A stretch of 64,000 bases of DNA from Mangifera indica. Its lineage: Eukaryota > Streptophyta > Magnoliopsida > Sapindales > Anacardiaceae. Within the stretch, counting starts at the first letter, position 1; the number at the start of each line of letters is the position of its first letter. Below are positions 43,414 through 55,760 of the stretch, one piece after another. The notes beneath the pieces are model-generated. The model searched no databases, had not been told where the DNA came from, and saw nothing but the letters and a program-made list of their open reading frames with translations. Location: assembly GCF_011075055.1 (NCBI RefSeq), contig NC_058147.1, positions 12,028,001 through 12,092,000 on the forward strand, given 5' to 3'. Made by a program: the position numbers and the translations under genes.

Positions 43414-46400
43414 AGTTTCTTTTTAAGATATTAAAATGGAAATCAGATAGGATAGATGGATGGATTTATATTTCTATTTATATAGATTACTCAAAAAAAT
43501 AGATTTTTATATATAGTTAAGTAGCATAGCAAGAAGCCCTAAATCCTTGATTTGGCCAGGAAAGACTACACTGTTTTTGGCCCAGAAAGCGAAAGTAATG
43601 AGCTCATTCCTCCACACTGATTTTTCTTTATGCCCGTTTCGTATATGCTTCGCGCACCATTGGTACTTTGCTCTCCCCTTATTCTTCATTGGACTGTTTG
43701 GATGGGTTTCACCATTCTTTCCCAACTTAAATCGAAAAGGTTGTCTCACATCAAGATGTCAATTCATTTTTCGCCCCCAACGAGATAGGGGATTTGTAAC
43801 CCCCTATTTAGACTTTTTGGCCCTTTATCTTTTTGAATCGAGGCCCAGCCCGGCTTGCATCATTTCAACAACCGGTGGGAAGCACCTTAGTATACTATCG
43901 CTTGTAGTAACTGAGAGTGCTATTACACCTAAGGCCAACTTTAATTCACCAAACCAAGGTTCATCTCGTGTAGTGATTGTGGACTCATACAAGGATATTA
44001 AGTAGACGTTTGATGTATGAAACTCGACTCTATCTTTCGTAGCATGTATTCTTATCTATGTTGTAACTGATTTGGTAAATTACGTGTCAGGTGCACGGAG
44101 AACTACCTTTGGTCCCTTAAACTGACTTACTCGTGGCAACCTTTTAACTGCCCAGCGACCTATAACACTAGTCATTACTCCTATGGGGCTAGGAAGTCAG
44201 CCCCACAACCCAAACTGACGAAGAACAAATAGAATTTACTACAAAAGTTGGCTGATAGGGGTATTCCCGCTTATGAAAACATAGTAATGGAGAAGGTAAT
44301 AGCTGAAATAGGATTCATTTTGGCTAGAGAGCCTAAATCCGCTATATATTTAACACGGGTTTGTCGTAATGCTGAAACTATGGTGAATACATCTATCATC
44401 ATTAATGCATAAATAAAGATACCAATTAGTAGTGAATGAATTCCTTATATGGTTTCACATGAGAAACCAGTACGAATATAACCTACATGTCCAATTTAAC
44501 TATGAGCTAGAGGTTTTTTCACTTTTGTTTGGGCCATGGCAGCCAATGCTCTTATAATCATAGAAGCAATGCTGCAGAAAAATAAGATTTGTTGCAATGT
44601 AGCTCCATAGGAACCATAAATAGAAACATGTGAAATATTAGTAGAAATCAAGATTTTAGACACAATAGAAAAGAATGTTGTAACTGGGGTGGGTGAACCT
44701 TCATAGATATCAGGTGCCCATATATATAGAGTCAAAAGAGATATGAACCCTGAAAGGGAGGGGGTTTTCTTTGAGTCTCGAGAAATGGAATAAGTAGATA
44801 GGGCCCCATAAGTTTCAAATTCGTTGTTGGGGAATTCACACAAAAGGGAATGAGGAATTCTCAACGAAAAAAGTGCTCTCTGAATCAAACGTGAAAGTAA
44901 TTTTCCATAAAACGGTTGTTCCCGTAACTCCACTCTCAACTTGGATTATATATCCAAAAAGGTCTCTTCTCGACCATTCCACATGCTGCCTAGCGGAGGT
45001 ATGGTTATCCGAAGTATATTCTTTTTTTTTTAGTAGATGTTGAACCTGCTGCCCTATTGACTAAGAAGGGGGCAGATGTAACAGCTACATGACCCCTTCC
45101 TTGTTGCCAATGCTTTTTCTAGCAGAGCTAGAATTCTTTATTAAAAAGGTTAGGCAAAACTCGAAGGCTGTTATCCCATAGGCTAGCGAGCGGAACAAGG
45201 AAAGGCCCTAACAATCATACCACTGCGGTCAAAAAAGCCTTTCAGATAACACGCAATATAGGCCATCCTCAGCCTTCTTCGTTTTCGATAAAAAAATAAA
45301 ATATCTCAATCTCTGAAAACGTTTTCCTTCCCCACGTGCATCTCCCTCCTTTCATCGAGCCTTTCCCTAGAAGCATTCCCTTATCTGAATTTGGCAGACA
45401 TTCTTTCTAGCCTTATTAAATCAAATAAGGGGGGTTTGAACATAGGCTCAAACATGATTTGAAGATCGTAGCTATGACATGTGTTCAATAAAAAATCTAG
45501 AAAGGAAAGTTGTTGGGATGACAAAAAAAAGGCGTTGTCTTGTGTTGCACTGAAAAAGGACCTAAGAACAGAACATCTTCTCTTAGGTTTCTTCCTCCCA
45601 CGCATGCCGCCGTTTAGCCCACGTTAGAGGGGAAGATTAGCAAAGTGAGAAAAGATAGAATAAGGCATTTTATTCTCTTCGTGAGAACTTTCAGATCGGA
45701 GAAGCATTTGGAACGGGCTCCATGTTCATTTCGTTAGCAAAAATAATCCAATCCATTTGGGGCTTTGGAGAGACAGAATTTCAATACAAGAATAGAAAAG
45801 TGTATGAGGGTGAAGTACAGATAATTCTAGCAATACAGACCGGGCCTGCTTCCCATTCATTCTTTTATAAGTATAAGGATGCTCTTCGGTTGGTCAATAA
45901 GGCGTATCGCTTTTGGTTCTGTAATAGAGGTGGTGTAAAGGGCACGTTTGGCTAACGAATAAAAACGTTAGTCCACTTTGATTGGTCTAGTCCGGTCATT
46001 GCTTATCTTTTTCTTCTCTATCGATGAATTAAGGGAAAAAGTGCACCAATTAAGGGAGGTGAAAAAGAAAGAAATAGGGGAGTATAGTAGTTGGCACACA
46101 TTGGTCAATTCGCTACATACATCGCTCTCGTTCTTTCTATTCAATATCCCATTCCTGGTCGTATTTGTTTTATTCAGCTAATCCCTTGTTGCTTGCTTCA
46201 TCTTGCCTTGCCTGGTCATCAGTTGTACCCTATCTTGAATCTGGAATCAAATTTGTGTTGGCATTTGTCTTACTGGTTGATGAAAGACATCCCTAGAATG
46301 CCCCATTTCATGCCTATCTCACTTGTTTACAGCTTTTACTATTTTTTTAGTGTTGCTTTCACATGATGCAATATCTAGGCCTCTTAGACCTATTCTTTCG

Positions 46401-48059
46401 CCCAAGCCTCATATCATATTCCAAGTACTAAGTATTCCTTGCCTGCTCAGATATGTTAATTCGTCTATCTGTACCCTTTTCCTTACATTGAGAGCTATAG
46501 TTGTTCTTGGTAAGACGAAACTAATACTGTAGATAAGGTTCATTGCTATTTTCTCTCCTGCTACGCTAGCATTTAAAAGACTATCTTAGCTTAGAGTAAG
46601 GGATCACAATAAGGAGTAACCATAGTAGGCAGTACCGCGGTGCTAGTCTATGACTACCATTTCTGTAACTTAACTTCCTTGCCCCCTATTGATTCAGTCT
46701 GATTTTTGGACTTCAAGAGCATTGAGTAAAGGGGGACACGAGGGCAGGATCTATTCATTCAAAGGGAAAGTACACCGCTTTTTTATTCTCACAAGAAGAA
46801 AAGCTAATGAAATGGACCTTTTCTTCATGCCTGCAGGGGAAAGAAAAGAGGCCCACTTCGAAAGGAGAAAGTGATTCAACTGTTAACAAGTGCAGGTTTT
46901 TCATTAAAAAAATGATTATTCAAGAAATGTCTATTGATGAGAAGGTTATACATAGTTAAAAAAGGAAACCAAAGGGCAGATTCAACTTGGGCTCCATTCG
47001 AAGAGACGACTAAAGGTCTTTCTCCCCCACATGCTCCTTCCCATAAGGAACCCTATTGGCTTCATGAACGAGAGCGTTGATCACCCTCACATAGGAAGAT
47101 GAATATTGAAAGGACTGAAAAGGTAACGACGAGATGTAGATGTTGATTTTGGAGGTCACGTACTTTAGTTATATTGCCTTCTACATGGCAGAAGCTTATA
47201 CTTTTCTTTGGTCCCAACATGATTGACCAAACATGACAACTACAAAAGGTATGACTGGAAAATTAATCTCCAAGTCGACAGCATGTTGGGTAGGTCAAAG
47301 GTGATCCTGTAATTTAGGGAGAATCGAGAGGTCATGAGAACAGTTGAAGAGTGATGCAAGGGAGAGTAAAGTGATCGATTCAAATCTTCAGTCTAGCTCC
47401 CCTAAGCCAAACAGTCAACCAAGATTTCTTTTAGCAGTAAAGTTGCTTAATACCCGTCATTAGCTTTTACTGAAACAGCCTGAGAATATCATGGAATGAG
47501 TTTAAAAGGTGTCATGTCAAATTCCTTTCTAAACTTATGATGTGAGAAACAAGAAAAAAGAAAGTACTGCTATTAAAAAACATCATATCGTTCAAGGTGG
47601 TTGTCATAGCTCTTTGATAAGTAGTACCAGCATTCTCAGAATCGAAAGGCCCATTATTGATTGAGGATATTAGGGCGAAAGCCTTCTTACGTGATGAAAG
47701 CGGTTTCATGTTGATTTTTCATTGGCAGTTCTAATCCGATTAACATAGGAAAATCCATCAATAAGAGACAGAAGCTACCAGCAATAATCATATCAATGTT
47801 AGGCCAACGAATAAGCGGATAGAAGATCTTTAAACAAAGACAAGTTTTCATTTCAAAACAGACTAAAGAAAACAAAATCAATCGGCTATGAAAAGAATGA
47901 GCTGGCATCTAGTTCTCTCAAGGTCGATTTCCCCTCTTTTGCATTTGATCTATGAGTACCCTTTCAAGAGAAACTTCCCTTACATCAAAAACCCATTATA
48001 TTATTGATTAATAAAGTAGAAAAAATCTATCAATTAAAATAAAGAAAACCTTTTCTTTC
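43414..48059. other. Mitochondrial-derived DNA (NUMT), middle part
   Basis: Sequence with plant-mitochondrial texture (mixed composition, short purine runs such as GGAAAGAAGC, no introns or nuclear genes). It contains nad2 exon 4 on the minus strand, with intron 4 sequence below it (44159 down to 43414) and intron 3 sequence above it (from 44726 up). Open frames at 43547-44005, 45381-45605 and 45722-45955 match nothing recognised and lie in intron or intergenic mitochondrial sequence. The right edge is cut by the copia element. Confidence 0.6.
44160..44725 (-). pseudogene. nad2: nad2 exon 4, mitochondrial-derived copy
   Basis: The minus strand reads IWAPDIYEGSPTPVTTFFSI, VSIYGSYGATLQQILFFCSI and MAQTKVKKPLAHS, then a stop, IGHVGYIRTGFSCETI, a stop, ALRQTRVKYIADLGSLAK, NPISAITFSITMFS, a stop, and FCSKFYLFFVSLGCG. 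It ends at MTSVIG, where intron 4 should begin. This is exon 4 of NAD2 (about 573 bases in plants, about 566 here). At least three stops and many replacements show a dead nuclear copy. Its strand is opposite to nad2 exon 3 at 22301-22464. Confidence 0.85.
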
Positions 48060-48319
48060 TATTGGAGAATCTTGGATTATTTGTTTAGGAGATTGTATAT
48101 GGTTGTAAATAGCTAATTGACAACTAATAACTATAATTTAGGCTGAATATAATCTTCCTAATTTAGCTAACAACTATGATTCTAATTTAAACAGATTTAA
48201 TTAGTTTATGTCTGATTAGTAGGAATTAGTTTTTTTCTTAAATAGGACATTAACCTTGTACTATATTAATGTATCTTGTTTATGATCAAAAGTGAAGAAG
48301 ATTTTCAATTTTCTGCTCA
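48060..48319 (+). repeat. 5' LTR of the copia element
   Basis: 260 bp, beginning TATTGGAGAATC (TG changed to TA) and ending TTTTCTGCTCA. Paired with 52768-53027. Confidence 0.9.
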
Positions 48320-48331
48320 TGGTATTAGAGC
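48320..48331 (+). other. Primer-binding site of the copia element
   Basis: TGGTATTAGAGC directly abuts the LTR end, one change from the initiator tRNA-Met type site. Confidence 0.8.
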
Positions 48332-48426
48332 CTCTCTACGACCATTCTACACCAAAAAATCTTTCTCTAAATCTTTGGTGCTAGTTGTTGAATTCTTCTT
48401 CAGTTTTTCCCTCTTTGTCTATCATC

Positions 48427-49330
48427 ATGTCAAAGGGTTATTCTGAGAATTAACCTACTATTATTGAGGCTAACAAAGTTGAGATGAGTTCAGTCAAAAG
48501 GAGAACTGTAGAACATTCAGCCATCCTACTGGCTCAATGGCCAAAATTATCTTCAATGGTCTCAAGTTGTTAAAACCTTTCTCAAAGGAAAGGGAAAATT
48601 GAGCCATCTTATGGGAATTGGACCTGCTACTGAGGACACCACATTTACGAAATGGGATGAAGAAGATTCCATGATCATGCCATGGTTATAGAACTCTATG
48701 ACACCCAAAGTGAGTCAGACTTGCATGTTCCTCACAATAGCAAGAGAAGTTTGGGAAACGGTTCACCAAACCTATTCAAAAATACAAGATACTGCAGTGA
48801 TCTATGAGATCCGAACTAAAATCAACACCACAAAGCAAGGCAATCTTTCTATCATTGAGTACTATAGTACCATGAAGGGTTTTTAGCTTGAATTGGATTA
48901 TTTTCAAAACTTTAAAATGAAATATAGAGAAGATGTTGCTATGTTGTAGAAGTTTGTAGAAAGGGAGAGAATCTTTGAATTTCTTACAGGCCTCAATATT
49001 GACTTTGATCAAGTTTGAGTCCAAATTCTTGGGAAAGAAGTCCTGTTGTCCCTTGAGGGAATTTTCTCAATAATACCAGCTGAGGAAAGTTGTAAAGGAG
49101 TTATGCTTGACAATTTTGTCAATGAAGGATCAACCATGAATTCTACAAAGGATGGACAAAAGGTTGAGACCAATAGGAATGAAAGGTAGTCCAACCATGG
49201 AGGGGTTTGCTGTACTTACTACAAGAAGACGCATCACGCCAAAGATACTTGCTAGAAACTCCATGGGAAGCCCCGAGGACAAGCCTACATGACGAATGCT
49301 GAGGATGTTCCTAATGAAAAACCAAACTAA
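48427..49330 (+). pseudogene. Copia gag
   Basis: Starts MSKGYSEN and is interrupted by stops. The middle piece VSQTCMFLTIAREVWETVHQ and then SIIEYYSTMKGF resembles the UBN2/copia gag core. The zinc knuckle near 49205-49255 reads CCTYYKKTHHAKDTC, where the second ligand of CTYCKKxxHxKDxC has become Tyr. Confidence 0.75.
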
Positions 49331-49366
49331 GATGGACTGGAAACTCTCAAAGAAGAGATAGAAAAG

Positions 49367-52300
49367 TTGAAATCCATGCTCAACTTTGTTGGGAATCTTA
49401 GCAGCTCATGTTCTCTAGCTCAAACAGGTAAGTTCTCTAATTCTTTTGCCCTTAATGCCTCTTTTCCTGTCCAAAATAGTACTTGGATCATAGATTCAGG
49501 TGCTATTGATCATATGGTTTTTTCACATCAATTTTTTACCTCATATAAGCCTTATCCTAGCAATAGAAAAATCAAAATTATCGATGGAACCTTTATTACT
49601 GTTGTAGGTCAAGGAACCATTCCTCTCTCTTCTAAAATTGTGTTAAAAAATGTTCTACATGTTCCTAAACTAGTTGTGAATCTTCTGTCCATAAAACAAG
49701 CTACATGTGATTTGAATTGTCAAATGATTTTCTATCCTACATATTGTGTACTGCAGGAGTGGATCTTGAGGGAGATGATTGGGCTTGCTAAGGAAAGAAA
49801 TGGGCTTTATATCCTTGATGCTAAGGAAGGCAGTAACTATTCCCTTTCAAAATCCTATTTATCTAGTTATTCTACCAATAAAGAGGACATTTGGCTCCAC
49901 CATTATCGTTTTGGTCATCCACCATTTAGTTTGCTCAAGACTATGTTTATATTATTATTCAAAAATATTGAAGTGAGTAGTTTACATTGTGATGTGTGTG
50001 AACTTGCTAAACACAAACATGCTTCTTATCCTTTAAGTAATACTAGATCTATGTCACATTTTTCTTTAATCCATTCTGATATATGGGGTCTTACTAGAAT
50101 TTTGATCATTACTGAGGTAAGGTGGTTTGTTACATTTATAGATGATTGCACAAGGGTAACTTGGTCTATCTAATAAAAAACAAATCCGAAGTTAGTGAAA
50201 TCTTTCCAAAATTTTTTCAAATGATCAAAAACCAATTCGGGGTGAGGATTAAAAACTTACGGAGTAATAATGCAAGAGATTACTTTAATCAAAATCTTTC
50301 ATTTTTCCTTCAAAAAGAAGGAATTGTTCATTACTCATCTGGCATTAATACGCCGCAACAAAATAGGGTAATGGAGCAAAAAAATAAACACCTTTTAGAA
50401 ATCACACAGGCACTCTTATTTCAAAATAATGTCCCTAAATTCTATTGAAGGGAAGCAGTTCTCACTGTAGCTCACTTGATAAATAGAATGCCCTCTAAAG
50501 TCCTTAGTTTCAAGAGTCCTATGAGTGTGTTTCATGAGCATTATCTCAATTCACAAATAGCTTCTAAATTAACCCCAAGAGTTTTTGGATGTGTGGTTTT
50601 TGTTCACATTCATGATACTAACCGAGGAAAACTTGATCCAAGAGCATTAAAATGTATCTTTGTTAGGTATTCTTCCACTAAAAAAGGGTATAAATGCTAT
50701 CATCCTACTTCTCATAAATTCTTTATTTCAATGGATGTTACCTTTGTTGAAAAATAACCTTTCTATTCTAGTTCTCATCTTCAGGGGGAGAATGTGAGTG
50801 AAATGAAAGAATCTGAGCTATTTTTCCCTGATTTACAGTCTACAGTGCAGCCTCCTATATCCAAGCAGCCCCTTGATCAAAACTAACTTACACTTGAATC
50901 TTCCTGTGATCAGCCATATGACCAGCCTACTGACTCATCAGAATCAACTCCAAATATACCTCTAGTTACTAAAAAACCTATCCTAGTCTACTCAAGAAGA
51001 AGTGAGCCTATTTCTACCCAATTGCAAGTTCAAGATTCAACTCCAAAACCAGGTATGCAGATACAATTACCCTCTTCATTGATTGATGATTTAGATGTTC
51101 CTATAACAGTTAGGAAAGGAGTTCAAAATTGTACACAACATCCTATTTCTCACTTTGTTTCTTTGGATAGAATCTCACATAAACACCGTTGTTTCCTCAC
51201 TAAATTAGATACCATTCCTATTCCTCAAACTATCAATGAGGCACTTGTGGACAAGAATTGGAAACTTGCCATGAATGAGGAAATGAGTGCACTTAATAAA
51301 AATTGTACATGGGAGATTGTTGATCATCCAAAAGACAAGAAACTTGTAGGATATAAATAGGTGTATACAATCAAGTTTACTACAGATGGGTCTTTAGAGA
51401 GGTATAAGGCTAGGTTAGTAGCCAAGGGGTACACTCAAACACATGGGTAGATTATCAAGGGACTTTTGCTCCGGTAGCTAAGATGAATACTATCCACATT
51501 CTTTTATCTTTGGCCACTAATTTCAATTGGTGTTTGCAGCAATTTGATGTCAAGAATGCATTTTTACATGGTGATCTTGAAGAAAAGGTATATATGGAAC
51601 CTCCACCAGGTTTTGAAAAATATTTCAAAAATAATCAAGTGTGTAGGTTAAGAAAGGCACTTTACGGGCTTAAGTAATCACCTCGAGCTTGGTTTGGAAA
51701 GTTTACTAAAGTAATGCTTCGTATTGGCTTCAAACAAAGTCAAAGAGATCATACCCTTTTCTTCAAACACTCGATTGCAGGGAAACTCACATTCTTGATT
51801 GTATATGTTGATGATATCATTGTAACAGGTGATGATGATGAGGAAATTCAGAGGCTTAAGGCTAGACTTGCAAAAGAATTTGAGATTAAAGAACTTGGCA
51901 AGCTTAAATATTTTTTATGGATCGAAGTAGCTCAATCTAATGAAGGTATTTTTGTTTGCCAGCGAAAGTATATTCTTGATCTCCTATGAGAGACAGGAAT
52001 GATGAGATGTAAGCCCATTGATACGCCAATTGAACAAAATCATTAGTTGAGTGAAACAAAAGACGATGAAGCTGTTGATAGAGGAAGGTACCAAAAGTTG
52101 GTAGGAAAACTGATTTACCTATCTCACACACGTCTAGATATTGCATATGTTGTAAGCATGGTGAGTCAGTTCATGCATGACCCCAAGAATGTTCACCTTC
52201 AAGCTGTATATGGGGTGATTCAGTACTTAAAAGCTACTCTCGGGAGAGGAATTATGTTTAGGAAAGGAACAGAGATGACTATAGAAGCCTACACAGATGT

Positions 52301-52720
52301 AGACTATGTTAACTCCCTCACAGATCGATGCTCAACCACTGGTTATTGTACTCTAATTAGAGAAAATTTAGTAACTTGGAGGAGTAAGAAACAATCAGTA
52401 GTGTCTAGATCAAATGTAGAATTTGAGTTACGTGTTATGGCTCAAGGAATTTGTGAGCTCTTGTGGATAAAGAAAATCTTAGAAGATTTACAAGTTAAAT
52501 GGCATGGACTTATGAAGCTGTATTGTGACAACAAGTCTGCTATAAGCATTGGCTACAATTTGGTTTAACATAATAGAACAAAACATGTTAAAGTGGACCA
52601 ACATTTTATCAAGGAAAAGGTTGAAAATGGACTGATCTGCACTCCTTATGTTCCTACAAATGGTCAGATGGCTGACGTATTCACAAAAGGATTGGATAGC
52701 TCAACCTTTCAAAATATTAC
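49367..52720 (+). pseudogene. Copia pol (protease, integrase, RT, RNase H)
   Basis: Protease TWIIDSGAIDHM has an intact D-S-G. GAG-pre-integrase WLHHYRFGHPPFSLL is followed by CDVCELAKH, and integrase by LIHSDIWGL, FVTFIDDCTRVTW, INTPQQNRVMEQKN and LINRMPSKVL. RT motifs are WCLQQFDVKNAFLHGDLEEK, VYMEPPPGFEK and the active site YVDDIIVTGDD. RNase H shows EAYTDVDYVNSLTDR, STTGYC and LYCDNKSA. Stops and frameshifts occur at about 50172, 50446, 50757, 51358, 51676 and 51988. Catalytic residues are mostly preserved, so inactivation is fairly recent. Confidence 0.9.
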
Positions 52721-52767
52721 TAGCAAGCTGGGAATGGAAAACATTTATTCTCCAGCTTGAGGGGAAG

Positions 52768-53027
52768 TGTTGGAGAATCTTGGATTATTTGTTTAAGAGA
52801 TTGTATATGGTTGTAAATAGCTAATTGACAACTAATAACTATAATTTAGGCTAATTATAATCTTCCTAATTTAGCTAACAGCTATGATTCTAATTTAAAC
52901 AGATTTAATTAGTTTATGTTTGATTAGTAGGAATTAGTTTTTTTCTTAAATAGGACATTGACCTTGTACTATATTAATGTATCTGGTTTATGATCAAAAG
53001 TGAAGAAGATTTTCATTTTTCTACTCA
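52768..53027 (+). repeat. 3' LTR of the copia element
   Basis: 260 bp with TG...CA termini (TGTTGGAGAATC ... TTCTACTCA), immediately after the polypurine tract. Confidence 0.9.
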
Positions 53028-55760
53028 CCTTTGAATGGAATGCGACCCTCTTATCCTTATTAACCTATTGAAATGTTTTGACCCTAAAAAAGAGAAAGAA
53101 TTCCTTTCTACATGATCCCCAATACAATGTTATGGGGCGGACGAGTTCCTACTCAGTCATGAATTGATTGAACACACGAGAATGTTATGAGCCGGGATGG
53201 TCTTCAGCGAAATAGGAAGGTCTTTAACACCTTTTTTAGTCAACCCTTTCTTTAACCCTGTTAAATTGCCTATATGGATTGATCCATATCATTGGTAGGC
53301 ATGTTGGCAATGCGTTTCATCGGGTTTACTATTTGTTGGTAAGTGTGGACTAATGCACAATAATAGTGGACTAATTTCCATTTATTCAGTAGGGGCTCTC
53401 TTTCCTTTATAGCAAAAATCACTTGGAGTGAGTGATCCATACGACCTTGCATCCAAAAGTAGGTTGAGCCCACAACGTCGTAAGGCAAAAACTAGCATAG
53501 TGAGTGATTTCCATATTTTCGTAGAGAAGTTCATGACATTAATGAATCGGATGATTACGATTTCAAATAGAATCACATAGAAGTGCTCTCGAGGTGTCGA
53601 ATGGATGTATAAACAGAATGTTGAGGAAGAGATTGAACGGTCAAAGTTCTTGGAGGTTGTCATATTTCCTTCAACTGAATCAATAACCTGTACATAATGG
53701 CCTCTTCTTTCTTCCACAGTTGAAACACTCATCATTATACCGTATATATCCTGTGGACTATTGATTGTTTCGTTGATTGCCTTTATTTTGACGTCGTTGA
53801 GCTCCCCTTGCTCCAGAGCTCCTATCTCGCCACTCTTCACCCCCTCCCATTGGTTAGTTCTTATGGTCGTTGTTCACTTTCCTTGTTTTGGATCATATTT
53901 CAACTCGTGTTCGAAATTCCACTACCCTCCTTCTTATGGGGGTGGATAATCACTTCTGCACACACTCTTTCTATCAAGGAGAACCAACGCTTCCTCAGCT
54001 GGGGCATTATGCAGCATGCAATCTACTTGTATTCTACTCTTTTTTCTAAATAGTCGCAGCTTCGTCCAATAGGATTCCCTGCCCAGCTTACTGCCTGCTT
54101 TAGGCAGCAGTTGTTGATTCCTTGTTCTCGGCCTATGGGAACGAGGCTCTCTACCGCTTCTTTCCAAGACTAGACTACCGAGGAGACATAACCTTATAAG
54201 ATTAAGGCTGCTTTTATGAGTGATTTTTTCTCTTAAAAAAAGAAGAAGGAAGGAATGGATGGAAGGAACCTTTATCTTGTCTCAGCAGCGAGAGTGAGAG
54301 TTTTCCGTCTTGATTGATGTGTTTGCTTGTATTTTAATACAGTGTGTTGATGTTCATTGACCTTTGGTACAACATCTAAAAATCTTTTTTCGGCTTCCTT
54401 CCTAAGCCTAAAAAGGATAAAAGACTGAAAGCGCACCATGTTTAAAACTTTAAAAGAGAGGAGGACAAAAGTGGTTACCCCCAAAACAAGAATTAAGGGT
54501 TTCGATCACCCTTGCGAACCACCCGAAATCCAAGAACGCAAAAAATCGCTCTTTAGATGAAAACCAGTAGGTTTCATCATACAACATGATAATGGTGGGC
54601 CCTACTTTGGCGAAGAAAGTAGAAAGGCTAACTTCCTTTATTCCTGTTCTAGAGCCGAGAGAAGAATACACACTACCTACCCTGAGTTGCTTGAAGATTA
54701 CGAGATTAGCAATAGCAATGCTATTAAAGATAAGGCGAAAGCTTCTCTGGAATGTATGAAGGGGAAGATATACCCGAAGGCATCTTTTTAGAAGTATTTC
54801 CTACCCCGCCTGAAGCTAGCATTGTGGTTTTGAATCAATTCTTTATCAATGGCCCACCCTTTCTTTGAACTCTATCAATGATCGAACTTAAAGGTATGAA
54901 CTGAGTTCTATTTGATGAGTAACTGAGAACAAAGGAGAGGGATATATAAAGAATGAAGTAATGAAAAAGGAAGTCATTGCTCGATCCATTGGTTCATATA
55001 GAATCCATGTCCTAGGTGTACCAAAAACATTAGTGAAAGGGTCCACCCTGAAACCAAGGGGGTACTAACTAACAACTGAGTCATCTCTGAACCTCAGGAG
55101 ATAGTTGCCCATTATACAGCTCACTAACTTGACTTGTTTCTATGAGAGGCTTGTCTGGGCAGGTACGGATCACTTACAATACACAGCTCTATGAAAGGGG
55201 TTAAGAATGTTTTCAATATGATTCTTTTCCCGTATTTGTTCGATGAGAAATGCGAGAAGAAAAAGGAACCCATCTTTTCGACTGGGAAATATGAGTATGC
55301 TTTGTATACTTTCTCCGTCCCCCTCTATCAAAATGATCAAAAAGGAAGGCAAGCTTGCTTCTTATTCCCGTGTTCGATCTCTTCCATCTCTGACCCGCTT
55401 GTTGTCACCTATGTTAAAGAAAGGTTTGGAACCTTAACCTTATAGAGAATGAAGAGGGGACAAAGATCTTCCTCTCAATAGTGCTAGTGCTTCTTGAGGT
55501 TCTCCCCCTTGAAAAAAAGTCAGGCCCCGCTAGCCTGGGCGAAAATGGGGATAACGAATAAGGATTGAAGCCCCCTTAGCTCTGCCAGGCACTGGACAGG
55601 GGTTAGCTCAGTAAATGTGTAGAGCCAAGTGTAGTAGTAGGCACTTCTAGGCCCTTTCCCGGCTACTGGATCATTCCAGTGCTTTGGTACTACGGACCAT
55701 CTGCCATCCATTGCAGTAGAGCCGTTTCATGAGCGGGGGGGCTAAGTGCAGTTCATTGAA
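53028..55760. other. Mitochondrial-derived DNA (NUMT), right part
   Basis: Continues the mitochondrial-like texture of 43414-48059 beyond the copia element and gives way to AT-rich nuclear DNA near 55760. No standard mitochondrial gene was recognised. The minus-strand frame at 55711-55520 (DGRWSVVPKHWNDPVAGKGP) looks like conserved intergenic mitochondrial sequence, but its source is not known to me. The assignment is by texture and context, not by an identified gene. Confidence 0.45.
53382..53840 (-). CDS. Unidentified 152-codon ORF in mitochondrial-like DNA
   Basis: The longest open frame in the right mitochondrial-like block. It has near-normal amino-acid balance and a hydrophobic central stretch (about residues 85-115, FCLYIHSTPREHFYVILFEI then VIIRFINVM). 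An overlapping minus-strand frame (53488-53270) continues with plausible protein-like sequence (HSLQVIFAIKERE, HTYQQIVNPMKRIANMP), so one longer frame broken by a frameshift is possible. No family recognised. It may be an organelle ORF or chance. Confidence 0.25.
   Translation of the reverse strand: MKSGEIGALEQGELNDVKIKAINETINSPQDIYGIMMSVSTVEERRGHYVQVIDSVEGNMTTSKNFDRSISSSTFCLYIHSTPREHFYVILFEIVIIRFINVMNFSTKIWKSLTMLVFALRRCGLNLLLDARSYGSLTPSDFCYKGKRAPTE

Larger units (their letters stand above)
48060..53027 (+). mobile_element. Ty1/copia retrotransposon, nearly full length, decayed
   Basis: Two 260-bp LTRs (48060-48319 and 52768-53027) differ at 10 positions by eye, about 4%. Next to them are a primer site (48320-48331) and a polypurine tract (52757-52767, TTGAGGGGAAG). 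The order gag-PR-IN-RT-RNase H identifies copia. No clean 5-bp duplication was found: the right flank starts CCTTT, and CCTTT also occurs at 48049-48053, six bases away from the left LTR. It interrupts mitochondrial-like DNA. The frame is broken in several places. Confidence 0.9.

Noticed and set aside
43547..44005. 152-codon plus-strand ORF
   Set aside because: It lies antisense in sequence expected to be nad2 intron 4 and has no recognisable domains; treated as chance.
44080..44300. nad2 frame runs past the expected exon 4 end to ...VLRAPDT-stop, as if exons 4 and 5 were joined in a spliced (RNA-derived) copy
   Set aside because: The native NAD2 C-terminus is different. The RWAVKRLPRVSQ-like tail here is read-through into intron 4, so there is no evidence for an RNA intermediate.
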